Below are positions 8,098-17,504 of a stretch of 64,000 nucleotides of DNA, piece by piece (within the stretch, counting starts at the first letter, position 1; each line of letters starts with the position of its first letter). The DNA lies in NCBI GenBank assembly GCA_016786615.1, contig JAEUVX010000002.1, forward strand, positions 372,001 through 436,000, read 5' to 3'. Below the pieces are notes generated by a model. The model saw only the letters and a list, made by a program, of their open reading frames with translations, was not told the DNA's origin and made no database searches. The position numbers and the translations under genes were made by a program. Origin of the DNA: Flavipsychrobacter sp. GTDB lineage: Bacteria > Bacteroidota > Bacteroidia > Chitinophagales > Chitinophagaceae.

Positions 8098-9351
8098 ATG
8101 ACTGTTTTACGGATTGTAACTTGTATCACTTTCGTTTCCTGTAGTTTATTGAATGTATATGCCACTGACACCCTCTCATTAAGTATCAAAGAGGCAGATA
8201 GGATATTCCTGGACGCTAACCTGTTACTTCTTGCGGGGCAATATAATATAGATGTACAGAGAGCGGGCGTCGTCCAGGCTAAAGTATATCCTAATCCTGT
8301 CATATCAGCTGATATTAACGTGTATGCACCGGCATCAGACGAATATTTCAAGATTGACAGGAATGGACAAAAGGCATTCTCAGTCGAACAACTCATAGTG
8401 CTTGGCGGAAAGCGCAAAACAGAGATTGAAATTGCGAGAAAAAATGCAGCACTTGCAGAACTTGAACTGGAAGAACTGATTAGAACGCTTAAATACAAGC
8501 TCCACTATAGCTTGTATGTGATAAAACGGCAGTCAATAATATTAAATAGGTACTCAGAACAACTCACCTTGCTGGATACGATTATAGAAAACTACGAGAA
8601 ACAATCACGTAAAGGTAATATTCCGTCCAAAGAGGTAGTACGTCTGAAATCAGTCTATTTAAAAATCAATAATGAGCGCTCAGACATTTTAGCTTCTTAT
8701 GCGGATGAAATGGCTCAACTGCAACTTTTACTCAGGACTAATAAACCGATAAAGCCTTTAATAGAAGAATCTTTTATCGACTTAAAGGGTTTACCGTCAG
8801 TCGATGAATTGTTAAGCCTTGCCATGCAAAATCGACCGGACGTTAAAATCCAACATATTTCATCAGGAATAGCCCGACTTGGCCTGAAACTTGAAAAAAG
8901 AAATGCTATCCCTGACATTACGATCAACGGGGCTTATGATCAGCGAGGCGGGGCTTTTAATGACCAGATAAATTCAGGGCTGTCCATGCCTTTGCCTGTT
9001 TGGAACAGAAACCGGGGTAATATTCATGCCGCGAGGGCTAAAGTAAAAATTGCTGAAGTGGAGGAGTTGCAGAAGTCAGATGAGGTAATGACTGAAATAA
9101 GGCTGGCTGCTGATATGTATCTCAGGAGTGTGCAGGAATACAAAAAAGCCGTACAATACTATAATGATGATTTTGAAATTGTCCTGAAGGGTGTTTCGGA
9201 TAATTTCCAAAAACGAAATATATCGCTCATAGAGTTTGTTGACTTTATTGAGTCATACAATGAATCAGTAGCAGAACTGCAACGTATTAAGACACAGCTC
9301 AACATCGCGAAAGAAAGAATTAACTATACAGTGGCAAATGAAATTTTTTAG
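8098..9351 (+). CDS. TolC-family outer membrane efflux protein (CzcC/CusC-like)
   Basis: A 417-aa outer-membrane factor with an N-terminal Sec signal (VTCITFVSCSLLNVYA) and the two repeated helical-hairpin halves of the TolC fold. Markers are QAKVYPNPVISADINVYAP early and LPSVDELLSLAMQNRPDVKI at the start of the second half. It forms the outer membrane duct of a tripartite RND metal pump with the next two gene products. The stop overlaps the adaptor start by 14 bp, so the genes are one operon. CzcC rather than antibiotic-type TolC is inferred from the CzcA partner. Confidence 0.88.
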   Translation: MTVLRIVTCITFVSCSLLNVYATDTLSLSIKEADRIFLDANLLLLAGQYNIDVQRAGVVQAKVYPNPVISADINVYAPASDEYFKIDRNGQKAFSVEQLIVLGGKRKTEIEIARKNAALAELELEELIRTLKYKLHYSLYVIKRQSIILNRYSEQLTLLDTIIENYEKQSRKGNIPSKEVVRLKSVYLKINNERSDILASYADEMAQLQLLLRTNKPIKPLIEESFIDLKGLPSVDELLSLAMQNRPDVKIQHISSGIARLGLKLEKRNAIPDITINGAYDQRGGAFNDQINSGLSMPLPVWNRNRGNIHAARAKVKIAEVEELQKSDEVMTEIRLAADMYLRSVQEYKKAVQYYNDDFEIVLKGVSDNFQKRNISLIEFVDFIESYNESVAELQRIKTQLNIAKERINYTVANEIF

Positions 9352-10447
9352 GATGCAAAAACTGAATATAATATCCGTTATTCTGGTTTCAGCCTTTTTC
9401 CTGTTGTTCAGCAGGTGCAAAAACGAGAAAACCCTCCCTGAGGTAAAATATGCCTTTATAATGAGCGATACGATGATGTCAAAATGCACTTTTTCGACAG
9501 CAGTTAAAGAACAGGTCAAATATGAACTAAGGTTATTCGGGAAAATAGTCGCGGACAATAACAAGCAAGCACAGGTTTACCCGGTCGTCGGTGGTGTTGT
9601 CCTTAAAATAAATGTTGAACTGGGTGACTATGTTCAACAAGGCCAGGTGCTGGCGACAGTAAGAAGCAGCGAGGTCGCTGAATTTCAAAAAGAGAAGCTG
9701 GACGCGCTTGGTAATCTTGCAATGGCTGAAAAGAATCTGAAAGTATCACGTGAGTTATATGAAGGCAAGCTTACTTCGGAAAAAGACGTACTGGCCGCCG
9801 AAAAAGAATATGAGAAAGCCAAGGCAGCTTTGAACAGGATAAATGAGGTATACAGCATTTATAGTTTGGGTAGTGGTTCCGTATATAATATTACTGCCCC
9901 GATAAGTGGATTTATTGTCAGCAAGGATATTAACCAGAATGAACAGTTAAGAGCAGATAAAACAGATATGGTGTTTGCGATTGCTCAAATTGATGATGTG
10001 TGGGTGCTTGCTAATGTCAATGAGTCAGATATAGCCAAAATAAAACCGGGGATTGATGCGGACATCCAGGCCGTAAGCTATCCTGACCGGTTGTTCAACG
10101 GTAAAGTCGATAAAATATTTAATGCCATAGACCCCCAAACAAAGGCTATGAAGGTAAGGGTCAAAATTCACAACCCCGATTTCCTTTTGAAACCCGAGAT
10201 GAATGCAGTCGTGAACCTTCGGTTTACTGAAGATAAGCGACTGGTTGCCGTACCATCCGGTTCAGTGATTTTTGATAAAAGTAAAGCCTTTGTAATGGTG
10301 TTTAAAAGCAGGTCAGACATCGAGACAAGGCAGGTAGAGGTGTACCGGCAATTAAATGATTTAACGTATTTGTCTTCAGGGATAAAAGAGAATGAATCTG
10401 TTATTTCTAAGAATGGATTAATGATTTATGACGCGTTAAATGATTAA
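9338..10447 (+). CDS. RND periplasmic adaptor (membrane fusion protein, CzcB-like)
   Basis: A 369-aa adaptor. An N-terminal hydrophobic segment ends at FSRC, a possible lipid anchor (Cys27). The biotinyl-lipoyl half VVGGVVLKINVELGDYVQQG, a helical hairpin (about 115-165), the second lipoyl half and beta-barrel domains follow in the normal order. It links the inner-membrane pump and the outer-membrane duct. The start at 9338 overlaps the previous gene by 14 bp; an ATG at 9353 would give a protein five residues shorter without overlap and is also possible. No N-terminal metal-binding His-rich extension is visible. Confidence 0.88.
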   Translation: MKFFRMQKLNIISVILVSAFFLLFSRCKNEKTLPEVKYAFIMSDTMMSKCTFSTAVKEQVKYELRLFGKIVADNNKQAQVYPVVGGVVLKINVELGDYVQQGQVLATVRSSEVAEFQKEKLDALGNLAMAEKNLKVSRELYEGKLTSEKDVLAAEKEYEKAKAALNRINEVYSIYSLGSGSVYNITAPISGFIVSKDINQNEQLRADKTDMVFAIAQIDDVWVLANVNESDIAKIKPGIDADIQAVSYPDRLFNGKVDKIFNAIDPQTKAMKVRVKIHNPDFLLKPEMNAVVNLRFTEDKRLVAVPSGSVIFDKSKAFVMVFKSRSDIETRQVEVYRQLNDLTYLSSGIKENESVISKNGLMIYDALND

Positions 10448-10462
10448 GCACAATCAAGGAAG

Positions 10463-13400
10463 ATGAACAGGTTTATAAAAAATATTATCGCATTCTCCCT
10501 GAAGAACAAAATGTTCACATTCTTTTGGGTCGCTATCATCATTATTGCCGGCATTATCAGCTATAGAAACCTGCCAATAGAAGCATTCCCCGATGTGACA
10601 AACACACAGATCATTATTGTGACGGAATGGAATGGCAGAAGCGCAGAAGAAGTTGAACGTTTCGTTACAACACCTATCGAAATCGCAATGAACTCCGTGC
10701 AAAGGAAAACCAATGTCCGTAGTATTACTATGTTTGGATTGTCGGTTATCAAAATAATCTTTGAAGATGATGTGGAGGATTTCTTCGCAAGACAACAAGT
10801 CAATAATCAGCTAAGAAATATCCAGTTACCTGATAATGTCGAACCGGATATTCAGCCGCCTTATGGCCCAACCGGTGAGATATACCGCTATACGCTTAAA
10901 AGCGACAAAAGGGACACCAGGGAATTACTGACAATTCAGAATTGGGTTATTGACAGACAGTTAAGGGCTGTATCGGGTATTGCTGATGTCGTTGCTTTCG
11001 GAGGCAGGGAAAAGATATACGAAATCTCAGTGAACCCGGTTAAACTGCAATCTTACGATCTTACTCCGCTGGAAGTCTATACGGCTATTAGCAAGGCTAA
11101 CCTGAACGTGGGAGGTGATGTTATTGAGAAAAACGGGCAGGCTTATGTGGTAAGGGGACTAGGCCTGCTATCCTCTATTACAGATATCGAAAACACAATC
11201 ATTGATAATTATAACGGCAATCCGGTTCTGGTAAAAAATATCGCTTCGGTGATTGAAGCAGATGCGCCACGAGTCGGGCAGGTGGGGTTAAACGAGGAAG
11301 ATGATGTTGTCGAAGGCATCGTGGTGATGAGAAAAGGTGAAAACCCAAGTGAAGTGCTTGAGCGGCTTAAGGATAAGATTACCGAATTGAATGAAAAGAC
11401 ACTTCCATCCGATGTGAAAATGGTCGCTTTTTATGATCGGGATAACCTTATGAATTATTGTACCAAAACAGTCATTCATAATCTGCTTGAAGGCATCTTA
11501 CTTGTAACGGTTATCGTGTTTGTATTCATGGCCGACTGGAGGACAACACTGATTGTATCACTTGTTATCCCGCTCGCACTGTTATTTGCTTTTTTGTGTT
11601 TAAAGCTCAAGGGCATGAGTGCAAATCTGCTCTCATTAGGCGCCGTGGATTTTGGGATTATTATTGATGGGGCTGTCGTCATGGTAGAGGGAATCTTTGT
11701 CGCGCTGGACAAACTAAGTCATAAAGAGGGCATGGCACGGTTTAACAGGTTATCCAAACTGGGCCTCATAAAGCGAACAGGCGGTGAAATGGGAAAAGCC
11801 GTGTTTTTTTCCAAGCTTATTATTATCTCTGCCCTACTGCCGATTTTTGCATTTCAGAAAGTGGAGGGCAAAATGTTCTCCCCATTAGCCTATACACTTG
11901 GGTTTGCATTGCTGGGCGCGCTTATCTTCAGCCTGACCCTTGTACCTGTCCTCTGCTCAATGCTTTTAAAGAAAAATGTAACAGAAAAGCATACCCGTTT
12001 TGTGACATGGATGAATCGTATTGTCGCCAGCGGGTTCACACGTACTTTTCAGAATAAACGGATGAGTTTTATTGTGGCGCTGTCTGTACTTATACTATCT
12101 ATCCTATCTACAAAATGGCTGGGGACGGAATTTCTGCCACAGTTGAACGAAGGCGCATTATGGGTAGAGGCTAAACTCCCCATGAGTATGTCATTGAATG
12201 AAACAGTAAAAACAGTGACAACACTCAGAAAGGAGCTGATGGGATTTCCAGAAGTGAATGGTGTGCTTTCGCAAACCGGAAGAAGTAATGACGGGACTGA
12301 CCCAAGCGGTTTTTACTATGTGCAGATGCAGGTCAACCTCAAGCCTAAGGATGAATGGAAAAGAAAAATCTCTTTAGATGACCTGGTGGCGGAAATGGAC
12401 GGTAAACTCAAAAATTATCAGGGGATTATTTATAATTATTCACAACCGATTATTGACAATGTCGCAGAAGCTGTAGCGGGCATCAATGCGTCAAACGCTG
12501 TAAAGGTTTACGGAGATGATTTAGCAACATTGGACAATCTGGCTAACCAGATTGTTGAACAGATCGCCGATGTCGATGGTATCAAAGACGTAGGGGTCTT
12601 GCGTAATATCGGGCAACCCGAAATAAGCGTGATACTGGATGAGGAAAAAATGGCTATTTACGGGGTATCAAAAGCCGATGCGCAGAGTATGGTTGAAATG
12701 GCGATTGGGGGTAAAACAGCAACGTCAAAATATGAAGGGGAAAGAAAGTTTGACATCCGGGTTCGATATAGCAAAGAGTATAGAAAAGACGAAAACGATA
12801 TTATGCGGCTTATGGTGCCAACGCTCAAAGGGGATAAAGTGCCTCTGAAAGAAATTGCAACCATTCGAAAGATAACAGGGCCCGCATTCATTTACAGGGA
12901 TAACACAAAGAGATTCATCGGGGTAAAATTTTCTGTCAGAGAAAGAGACCTTGGAAGTACGATTGCAGAAGCACAACAAAAAGTCAACGCAACAATCAAA
13001 CTTCCGGAAGGATATACGATTGGCTGGACAGGTGAGTTTGAAAACCAGGTGCGTGCCACTAAAAGATTGGGGCAAGTCGTTCCTGTAAGTCTGGTCATCA
13101 TTTTTATCTTGTTATTTATCATGTTCGGGAATATTCAGGATTCACTATTAGTCCTTGCGAATGTCCCATTTGCGCTGATAGGCGGAATAGTTGCACTGCA
13201 CCTGACAGGTATCAACTTCGGAATTTCGGCGGGTGTTGGCTTTATTGCATTATTCGGTATTTGTGTTCAAAACGGTGTGATACTCATCTCAGAATTTCAT
13301 AAAAACCTCAAGTCAAAAATGGAACTTAACAGAGCAATACAGGCAGCGGTTTTAGCCAGAACAAGGCCTGTTGTCATGACCGCAATTATGGCCGCAATCG

Positions 13401-13561
13401 GATTGCTCCCTGCAGCAGTTTCATCGGGTATTGGCTCTGAGTCTCAAAAGCCGCTTGCGATTGTTATTATAGGAGGGCTTATCACAGCAACGCTGTTTAC
13501 ATTGCTGGTATTCCCGATATTTTATTATTGGAGCGTCCGAAAAAAACACGTATCTATATAG
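10463..13561 (+). CDS. czcA: CzcA-type heavy-metal RND efflux pump
   Basis: A 1032-aa inner-membrane RND transporter, close to the usual HME-RND length (about 1040). It has 12 expected TM helices and two large periplasmic loops (NLPIEAFPDVTNTQIIIVTE in the first). The TM4 proton-relay motif is DFGIIIDGAVVMVE (Asp396, Asp402, Glu409). In the HME-RND scheme a DFG-x3-D motif goes with divalent cations (Co, Zn, Cd, Ni) rather than the monovalent Cu/Ag subgroup, so a divalent substrate is inferred. It lies 15 bp after the adaptor and ends the operon. Confidence 0.93.
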   Translation: MNRFIKNIIAFSLKNKMFTFFWVAIIIIAGIISYRNLPIEAFPDVTNTQIIIVTEWNGRSAEEVERFVTTPIEIAMNSVQRKTNVRSITMFGLSVIKIIFEDDVEDFFARQQVNNQLRNIQLPDNVEPDIQPPYGPTGEIYRYTLKSDKRDTRELLTIQNWVIDRQLRAVSGIADVVAFGGREKIYEISVNPVKLQSYDLTPLEVYTAISKANLNVGGDVIEKNGQAYVVRGLGLLSSITDIENTIIDNYNGNPVLVKNIASVIEADAPRVGQVGLNEEDDVVEGIVVMRKGENPSEVLERLKDKITELNEKTLPSDVKMVAFYDRDNLMNYCTKTVIHNLLEGILLVTVIVFVFMADWRTTLIVSLVIPLALLFAFLCLKLKGMSANLLSLGAVDFGIIIDGAVVMVEGIFVALDKLSHKEGMARFNRLSKLGLIKRTGGEMGKAVFFSKLIIISALLPIFAFQKVEGKMFSPLAYTLGFALLGALIFSLTLVPVLCSMLLKKNVTEKHTRFVTWMNRIVASGFTRTFQNKRMSFIVALSVLILSILSTKWLGTEFLPQLNEGALWVEAKLPMSMSLNETVKTVTTLRKELMGFPEVNGVLSQTGRSNDGTDPSGFYYVQMQVNLKPKDEWKRKISLDDLVAEMDGKLKNYQGIIYNYSQPIIDNVAEAVAGINASNAVKVYGDDLATLDNLANQIVEQIADVDGIKDVGVLRNIGQPEISVILDEEKMAIYGVSKADAQSMVEMAIGGKTATSKYEGERKFDIRVRYSKEYRKDENDIMRLMVPTLKGDKVPLKEIATIRKITGPAFIYRDNTKRFIGVKFSVRERDLGSTIAEAQQKVNATIKLPEGYTIGWTGEFENQVRATKRLGQVVPVSLVIIFILLFIMFGNIQDSLLVLANVPFALIGGIVALHLTGINFGISAGVGFIALFGICVQNGVILISEFHKNLKSKMELNRAIQAAVLARTRPVVMTAIMAAIGLLPAAVSSGIGSESQKPLAIVIIGGLITATLFTLLVFPIFYYWSVRKKHVSI

Positions 13562-13657
13562 TATATAATGCAGAGTGAATGATTGCGTGAGCAGGCACAT
13601 GTACAACCAAAATAAATCGATGGAATAAAATTAATTGTCCAAACTATTTTCCAGGCC

Positions 13658-14164
13658 ATGTTTTCACTAAATAGGTTCATTAAGCTGGTTAAACCGAAAA
13701 GCCAAAGAAGGTCGATTGAAAATTTATTATCATTACGATTGAATTTGATTCCGGATTATACCTTTAAATATAAAGCTACAGAGGTAACTCCATCTGGGCA
13801 AATCGATACGTTATACACCAAACTGCTCGGGGAAAAAGAATTTGAGTTGTTTGACCTGGTGGAGGTGAGAGTGTTCGGGGATTTTACCGGAAATAAAACG
13901 GTGACATTCATCGGGAGCCGGATTACGTCAGAACATGGGTATATGCAGATAGAATCCCTGATAAATAAATGCTACGATATTTACGGGAATGATACCTCAT
14001 ATATACCCAAAGGTCTTTTTACGGATGCCGACAGAGAATCTCTTAAGGCAGGCCTTTGGTCTGGAAGGATGTGGACTGGCAAAAATCATATACCAGGCCT
14101 CATCATCCTAATGGATAACGTAAGGTTGGAATTAGTTATATGGCATAAGGCCCTATCCTATTGA
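13658..14164 (+). CDS. Unknown protein downstream of the RND pump
   Basis: A 168-aa soluble protein without a signal peptide or membrane segment. It begins MFSLNRFIKLVKPKSQRR and contains alternating strands and charged turns (KLLGEKEFELFDLVEVRVFG, later FIGSRITSEHGYMQIESLI). I recognise no family. It is 97 bp downstream of czcA on the same strand and may be a late gene of that operon. The 274-bp gap that follows ends in a terminator hairpin and otherwise shows nothing. Confidence 0.55.
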   Translation: MFSLNRFIKLVKPKSQRRSIENLLSLRLNLIPDYTFKYKATEVTPSGQIDTLYTKLLGEKEFELFDLVEVRVFGDFTGNKTVTFIGSRITSEHGYMQIESLINKCYDIYGNDTSYIPKGLFTDADRESLKAGLWSGRMWTGKNHIPGLIILMDNVRLELVIWHKALSY

Positions 14165-14382
14165 CTGATGTTGAGATAAAATTATCTTAAGGTTTATTTT
14201 TCTGTCTGACTGGTCGCTATATTCGTTGTGCAAACCTATCAATGACTTTTGTAAGATGGATTTTTTAGTTTGAAAGAATATTGTTCTGTTATGGTCAACT
14301 AAGAATGGCATCGAAAGTGATATGGGGCGCAACGGTGCTGTGGGAGTGTACGCCAACATAGGCAGGCAGTAGCTCTCCTTTA

Positions 14383-14409
14383 ATGAACCTCTCTTTAAGG
14401 GAGGTTCAT
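14383..14409 (+). terminator. Intrinsic terminator
   Basis: ATGAACCTC (14383-14391) pairs with GAGGTTCAT (14401-14409) over a 9-nt loop and is followed by ATTGTTTTAT. It lies between the unknown gene ending at 14164 and the small membrane protein starting at 14439. Confidence 0.6.
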
Positions 14410-14438
14410 ATTGTTTTATATCAGGTCATCATATAATC

Positions 14439-14723
14439 ATGCATAAAGAATTACTCGAATTGTTGCCGTTTTTCAGCCTCGTTACAGTAACAGCATTCCT
14501 TGCTCTTAAAATGTCAAGGATAAGCAGACTGAAACTAAAATCATCACAACTCAGGTTATTCATTTATTCGTTGTTATTTGTGTCGCAAGCCAAAATAAAA
14601 CAAACAGCCCATCCCGGCCTGGCATCCTATTACAGGGGGAGCAACCTTATTAATTATGTATTTTACGCTTTTTGTGCATTGTTCTTGTCAATCTATGTTT
14701 ATGCAAGCCTGTCCGACAAATAA
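14439..14723 (+). CDS. Small two-TM membrane protein, unknown
   Basis: A 94-aa protein with hydrophobic segments near residues 8-24 and 71-90 and a basic central region (RISRLKLKSSQLRLF). No family is recognised. It resembles small accessory membrane proteins found next to transporters and lies 86 bp upstream of the Na+/Ca2+ exchanger gene, so shared expression is possible but not demonstrated. Confidence 0.55.
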   Translation: MHKELLELLPFFSLVTVTAFLALKMSRISRLKLKSSQLRLFIYSLLFVSQAKIKQTAHPGLASYYRGSNLINYVFYAFCALFLSIYVYASLSDK

Positions 14724-14809
14724 TAACCTGCCATATATTCATTTTACTACTTCCATAATTTTCAATAGCGGATATCTTTGCTATGTATAACCAATGATAT
14801 ATATTAACG

Positions 14810-15733
14810 ATGACGGCACTATTATTTTTATTATTAGGTTTTTTACTGGCAGGACTTGGTGGCGAAGCTTTCGTGAGAGGCAGTGTTAGCCTGTCCAATA
14901 CCTTACGTATCCCCACAGCAGTGATCGGTGTAACGGTTGCTGCTTTTGCTACCTCAAGTCCTGAACTCTCTGTTGCAGTCAATGCAGCAATAGCAGGAAA
15001 GCCCCAAATAGCACTGGGTGACGGCTTGGGCAGTAATGTAGTCAATGTCAGTCTTGTCCTTGGGATTGCCTTATGCTTTGGCGCACTGCCCGCCCGCAGA
15101 GCTGAAGTAAGGCGCGATTGGGTGATTGCCATGTTTGCCCCCATCCTGACAGGGTTATTTGCATTTGATGGTGAAATTTCTCGTATAGACGGATTTATTC
15201 TGCTCGGCCTTTTTAGCCTTTGGCTTATCAAGGTAGTCGTTGATACGCGCAACGGGCGAAGCAGTATAGTCGCCATACAGAATAACGATTATATCCTGAA
15301 ATCCATCTTGTTTTGTATTATCGGTATTGGTTTGCTGATCGGGGCTGGTTTATCAATAGTACATGGCGCAAAAGAGATTGGAGTCATGTTTAATATTCCC
15401 GCCTTTATTGTTGGAGCCACGCTCGTAGCTCTCGGCACATCCATGCCGGAACTTGCAACAACAATCATTGCCAGAATGCGTGGGCACAACGATTTAGGAC
15501 TTGGCACTATTTTAGGGAGCAATATTTTTAATGTGTTTGTGATAATTGCCACTGCTGCGGTTATTCACCCCATTACAGTTAGCCCGGGAAGCCTATGGGT
15601 TGTGCTAGGCATATGTTTTCTTACAACGCTGCTGACATGGCCTACCGCAGGCAATATCATCCCACGCTGGCGAGGTTATCTGTTCGTGGTTATCTACGCC
15701 CTATATGTAATTGTAACTTTGCAAGCAAACTAA
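14810..15733 (+). CDS. Sodium/calcium exchanger-family transporter (YrbG-like)
   Basis: A 307-aa CaCA-family antiporter with about 10 TM helices in two homologous halves. Each half carries an alpha-repeat: ATSSPELSVAVNAAI with GDGLGSNVVNVSLVLG in the first, and LGTSMPELATTIIARMRG with LGTILGSNIFNVF in the second. The two acidic residues in the SPEL/MPEL motifs are the expected ion ligands. It is predicted to exchange Ca2+ or another divalent cation for Na+ or H+ across the inner membrane. In this element it may add to divalent-metal homeostasis alongside the RND pump. Confidence 0.9.
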   Translation: MTALLFLLLGFLLAGLGGEAFVRGSVSLSNTLRIPTAVIGVTVAAFATSSPELSVAVNAAIAGKPQIALGDGLGSNVVNVSLVLGIALCFGALPARRAEVRRDWVIAMFAPILTGLFAFDGEISRIDGFILLGLFSLWLIKVVVDTRNGRSSIVAIQNNDYILKSILFCIIGIGLLIGAGLSIVHGAKEIGVMFNIPAFIVGATLVALGTSMPELATTIIARMRGHNDLGLGTILGSNIFNVFVIIATAAVIHPITVSPGSLWVVLGICFLTTLLTWPTAGNIIPRWRGYLFVVIYALYVIVTLQAN

Positions 15734-15824
15734 ATTGCTAATCACTGTTCGCTATATATTCAATCAAAAAACTCAATTCTTACATAGCAGTTTGTGCATA
15801 ATATCCGGATTGATAAAAAAATAT

Positions 15825-17027
15825 CTATCCCAAAACTGCCGCTAATGCTTCATCCACATCTTTGTGTATGAAATTGGCCTGATAACCAATGGTAGTTTTA
15901 ATATCGGTATGCCGATAGAGCTTTTGAAGCATTTGAATAGGTATCCTATCCCCTGATATATTCCCAAACGTATGTCGTGCAATGTGCATAGTTAGAGGTT
16001 TGGCTATTTTAGCCGTTGTTGCTACTTCAGTCCGCAATATCCTGTCAATCACATTGATTCTGGATTTGATTTTCATTTCAGTATCAAACTTGCTTTCCAA
16101 GTCGGCATATCGGATGTCCGGGAATATCAGGTCAATATCTTCTGATTTAATGTGCTCATACTGCTTTAAAATAGACATGACCTTATCAGATACTTTTAAA
16201 GAGTCACCTTTACGGTTCTTACCCATCGTGTAATAAAGCCTACCATCCTGGAAATCTGACCATTTAAGTCTCAGCACATCTGAAACACGCATCCCGGCAA
16301 AATAGTAGGAAATAAGCCAGAGGTTACGAGCATGATTTGCTTCATCATTCAAGGTTGCATTTTCAATGGCTTTCACTTCATCCACAGTTAAGCCCACTTT
16401 TTTACTATCCGGAAATTTGATTTTTATCTTGCCTTTACCAAATGGATAATACTTGGAGTCACACACGCCCTCTTTGATAGCCTGACTGAATATGCAGCGA
16501 ACTGTAACCAGTTTATTTATTGCTGTCCTTTCAGAAACTTTATGCTTAGCGATAAGGTGAGCCTTAAAACGCTCAAGTAAAGAAACGCTCAAATCAGAGA
16601 ACCCGATATCGTGCTTCAAGAACTCTTTTAAATGCTTCACGTTTGATTTTTCGCTATTCCACCTATTATATTTTCCGTCAGCTTTCAGCCTCTCAATATA
16701 AAGATCCGCCTGAGAAAAAACAGTATCACCGGCCTTCGGCTTTATCTTCTGCGTGACAGCCTTTGCTGAAACATGCTTTTTAGCAGCATCGAGCTCAAGT
16801 GCTTTTTCGTTTGCCTCAGCAACTTTTGCAGCTATTAAGTTATTCATGCGCACAGAATTAGGATGTGACTTCTTCACTTTTTGTCCGGGGGCATCCCAAT
16901 GTTTTTCATGCAGGTTATAGCCCAGGTGTATGAATGAAGTTCTTCTGTCCCGTGTGATACGTATAGCTAACGGAAAAGAGCCATCTTTATTTTCCTTTTT
17001 TCTGAGTACAACTTTTATTGCTGACAT
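15825..17027 (-). CDS. Tyrosine integrase of the integrative element
   Basis: A 400-aa phage-type integrase. The N-terminal Arm-DNA-binding domain (about 4-95) includes LAIRITRDRRTSFIHLGYN. A SAM-like core-binding domain follows (about 102-200). The catalytic domain has Arg247 (AGMRVSDVLRLKW), a Lys at 270 or 273, His348 and Arg351 (HIARHTFG), His373 (YRHTDIKTTIGY) and the nucleophile Tyr382. All catalytic residues are present, so the enzyme looks active. It starts about 180 bp from the tRNA-Leu fragment and points away from it, which is the usual layout for an element integrated at a tRNA 3' end. Confidence 0.94.
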   Translation of the reverse strand: MSAIKVVLRKKENKDGSFPLAIRITRDRRTSFIHLGYNLHEKHWDAPGQKVKKSHPNSVRMNNLIAAKVAEANEKALELDAAKKHVSAKAVTQKIKPKAGDTVFSQADLYIERLKADGKYNRWNSEKSNVKHLKEFLKHDIGFSDLSVSLLERFKAHLIAKHKVSERTAINKLVTVRCIFSQAIKEGVCDSKYYPFGKGKIKIKFPDSKKVGLTVDEVKAIENATLNDEANHARNLWLISYYFAGMRVSDVLRLKWSDFQDGRLYYTMGKNRKGDSLKVSDKVMSILKQYEHIKSEDIDLIFPDIRYADLESKFDTEMKIKSRINVIDRILRTEVATTAKIAKPLTMHIARHTFGNISGDRIPIQMLQKLYRHTDIKTTIGYQANFIHKDVDEALAAVLG

Positions 17028-17082
17028 GATGAATGCGTTGTTCTGAAACCCTTGTTATTACTCAATAAAGTTACAAAAATTT

Positions 17083-17103
17083 GGTACAACATAGGTACAA
17101 CAT
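17083..17103. repeat. Two direct repeats GGTACAACAT, likely integrase arm sites
   Basis: GGTACAACAT occurs at 17083-17092 and 17094-17103, a period of 11 bp, between the integrase start and the att fragment. This spacing and position fit integrase arm-binding sites or autoregulation of the integrase promoter. Confidence 0.5.
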
Positions 17104-17202
17104 TTTGCCTTTTTCCATGGTTTTATGTGTATCAGTAAAAATAAGGAATGCAGTAAAATCAATACTTTCAGCACACATCAATTCATATCAAACCATAAAT
17201 CA

Positions 17203-17259
17203 CCAGACTCAAAATCTGGTTTTCGCAAGGGAGTGCAGGTTCGATTCCTGTTCTGGGCA
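17203..17259 (+). other. Attachment site: 3' fragment of tRNA-Leu(CAA)
   Basis: The segment folds as the 3' two thirds of a tRNA-Leu. The anticodon arm is CCAGA-CTCAAAA-TCTGG with anticodon CAA at 17210-17212. A long class-II variable arm follows, then the T arm GCAGG-TTCGATT-CCTGT, acceptor strand TCTGGGC and discriminator A. No D arm or 5' acceptor strand is present upstream, so this is not a working tRNA. It is the fragment left when the element restored the gene at its other end, which should be left of this window. The following hairpin looks like the original tRNA terminator. Confidence 0.85.
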
Positions 17260-17273
17260 CTGAGTCTTTTAAA

Positions 17274-17296
17274 AACACCGCTCGTTGAGCGGTGTT
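17274..17296 (+). terminator. Intrinsic terminator after the tRNA fragment
   Basis: AACACCGCTC (17274-17283) and GAGCGGTGTT (17287-17296) form a perfect 10-bp stem with a GTT loop, followed by TTGCTTTT. It lies 14 bp after the tRNA 3' end. The rest of the 17028-17504 gap holds the arm repeats, the att fragment and the next promoter. Confidence 0.85.
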
Positions 17297-17440
17297 TTGC
17301 TTTTATACGTACCCCAATTCCACTCTACAGTCATTCAACCAAATATTGGGGTGCTTACTAATAAATAACTCTCTATACAATATCATACCCAGCCGGAATT
17401 AGCAGAATCTTCATTATAAATTAAAGACATTTTTATCCTC

Positions 17441-17487
17441 AATATGATAAATATCATATTTTACTGAAAATCGTGATGGTAGTTTTG
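17441..17487 (+). promoter_or_regulatory. Crp/Fnr-type operator and promoter of the NO reductase-like operon
   Basis: The palindrome AATATGAT-AAAT-ATCATATT (17441-17460, core ATGAT-N4-ATCAT) has its centre 33 bp upstream of the centre of the -7 box TAGTTTTG (17480-17487). That places an activator near -41, the class II position. A second dyad-like motif TAAAGA-N8-TCCT begins at 17422. The arrangement is repeated at 19733-19780 and, on the other strand, at 29516-29560. Confidence 0.75.
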
Positions 17488-17504
17488 AAATGAATTAAGG
17501 CAGT

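Noticed and set aside
17203-17259. Working tRNA-Leu gene
   Set aside because: The D arm and 5' acceptor strand are missing, so only a 3' fragment remains.
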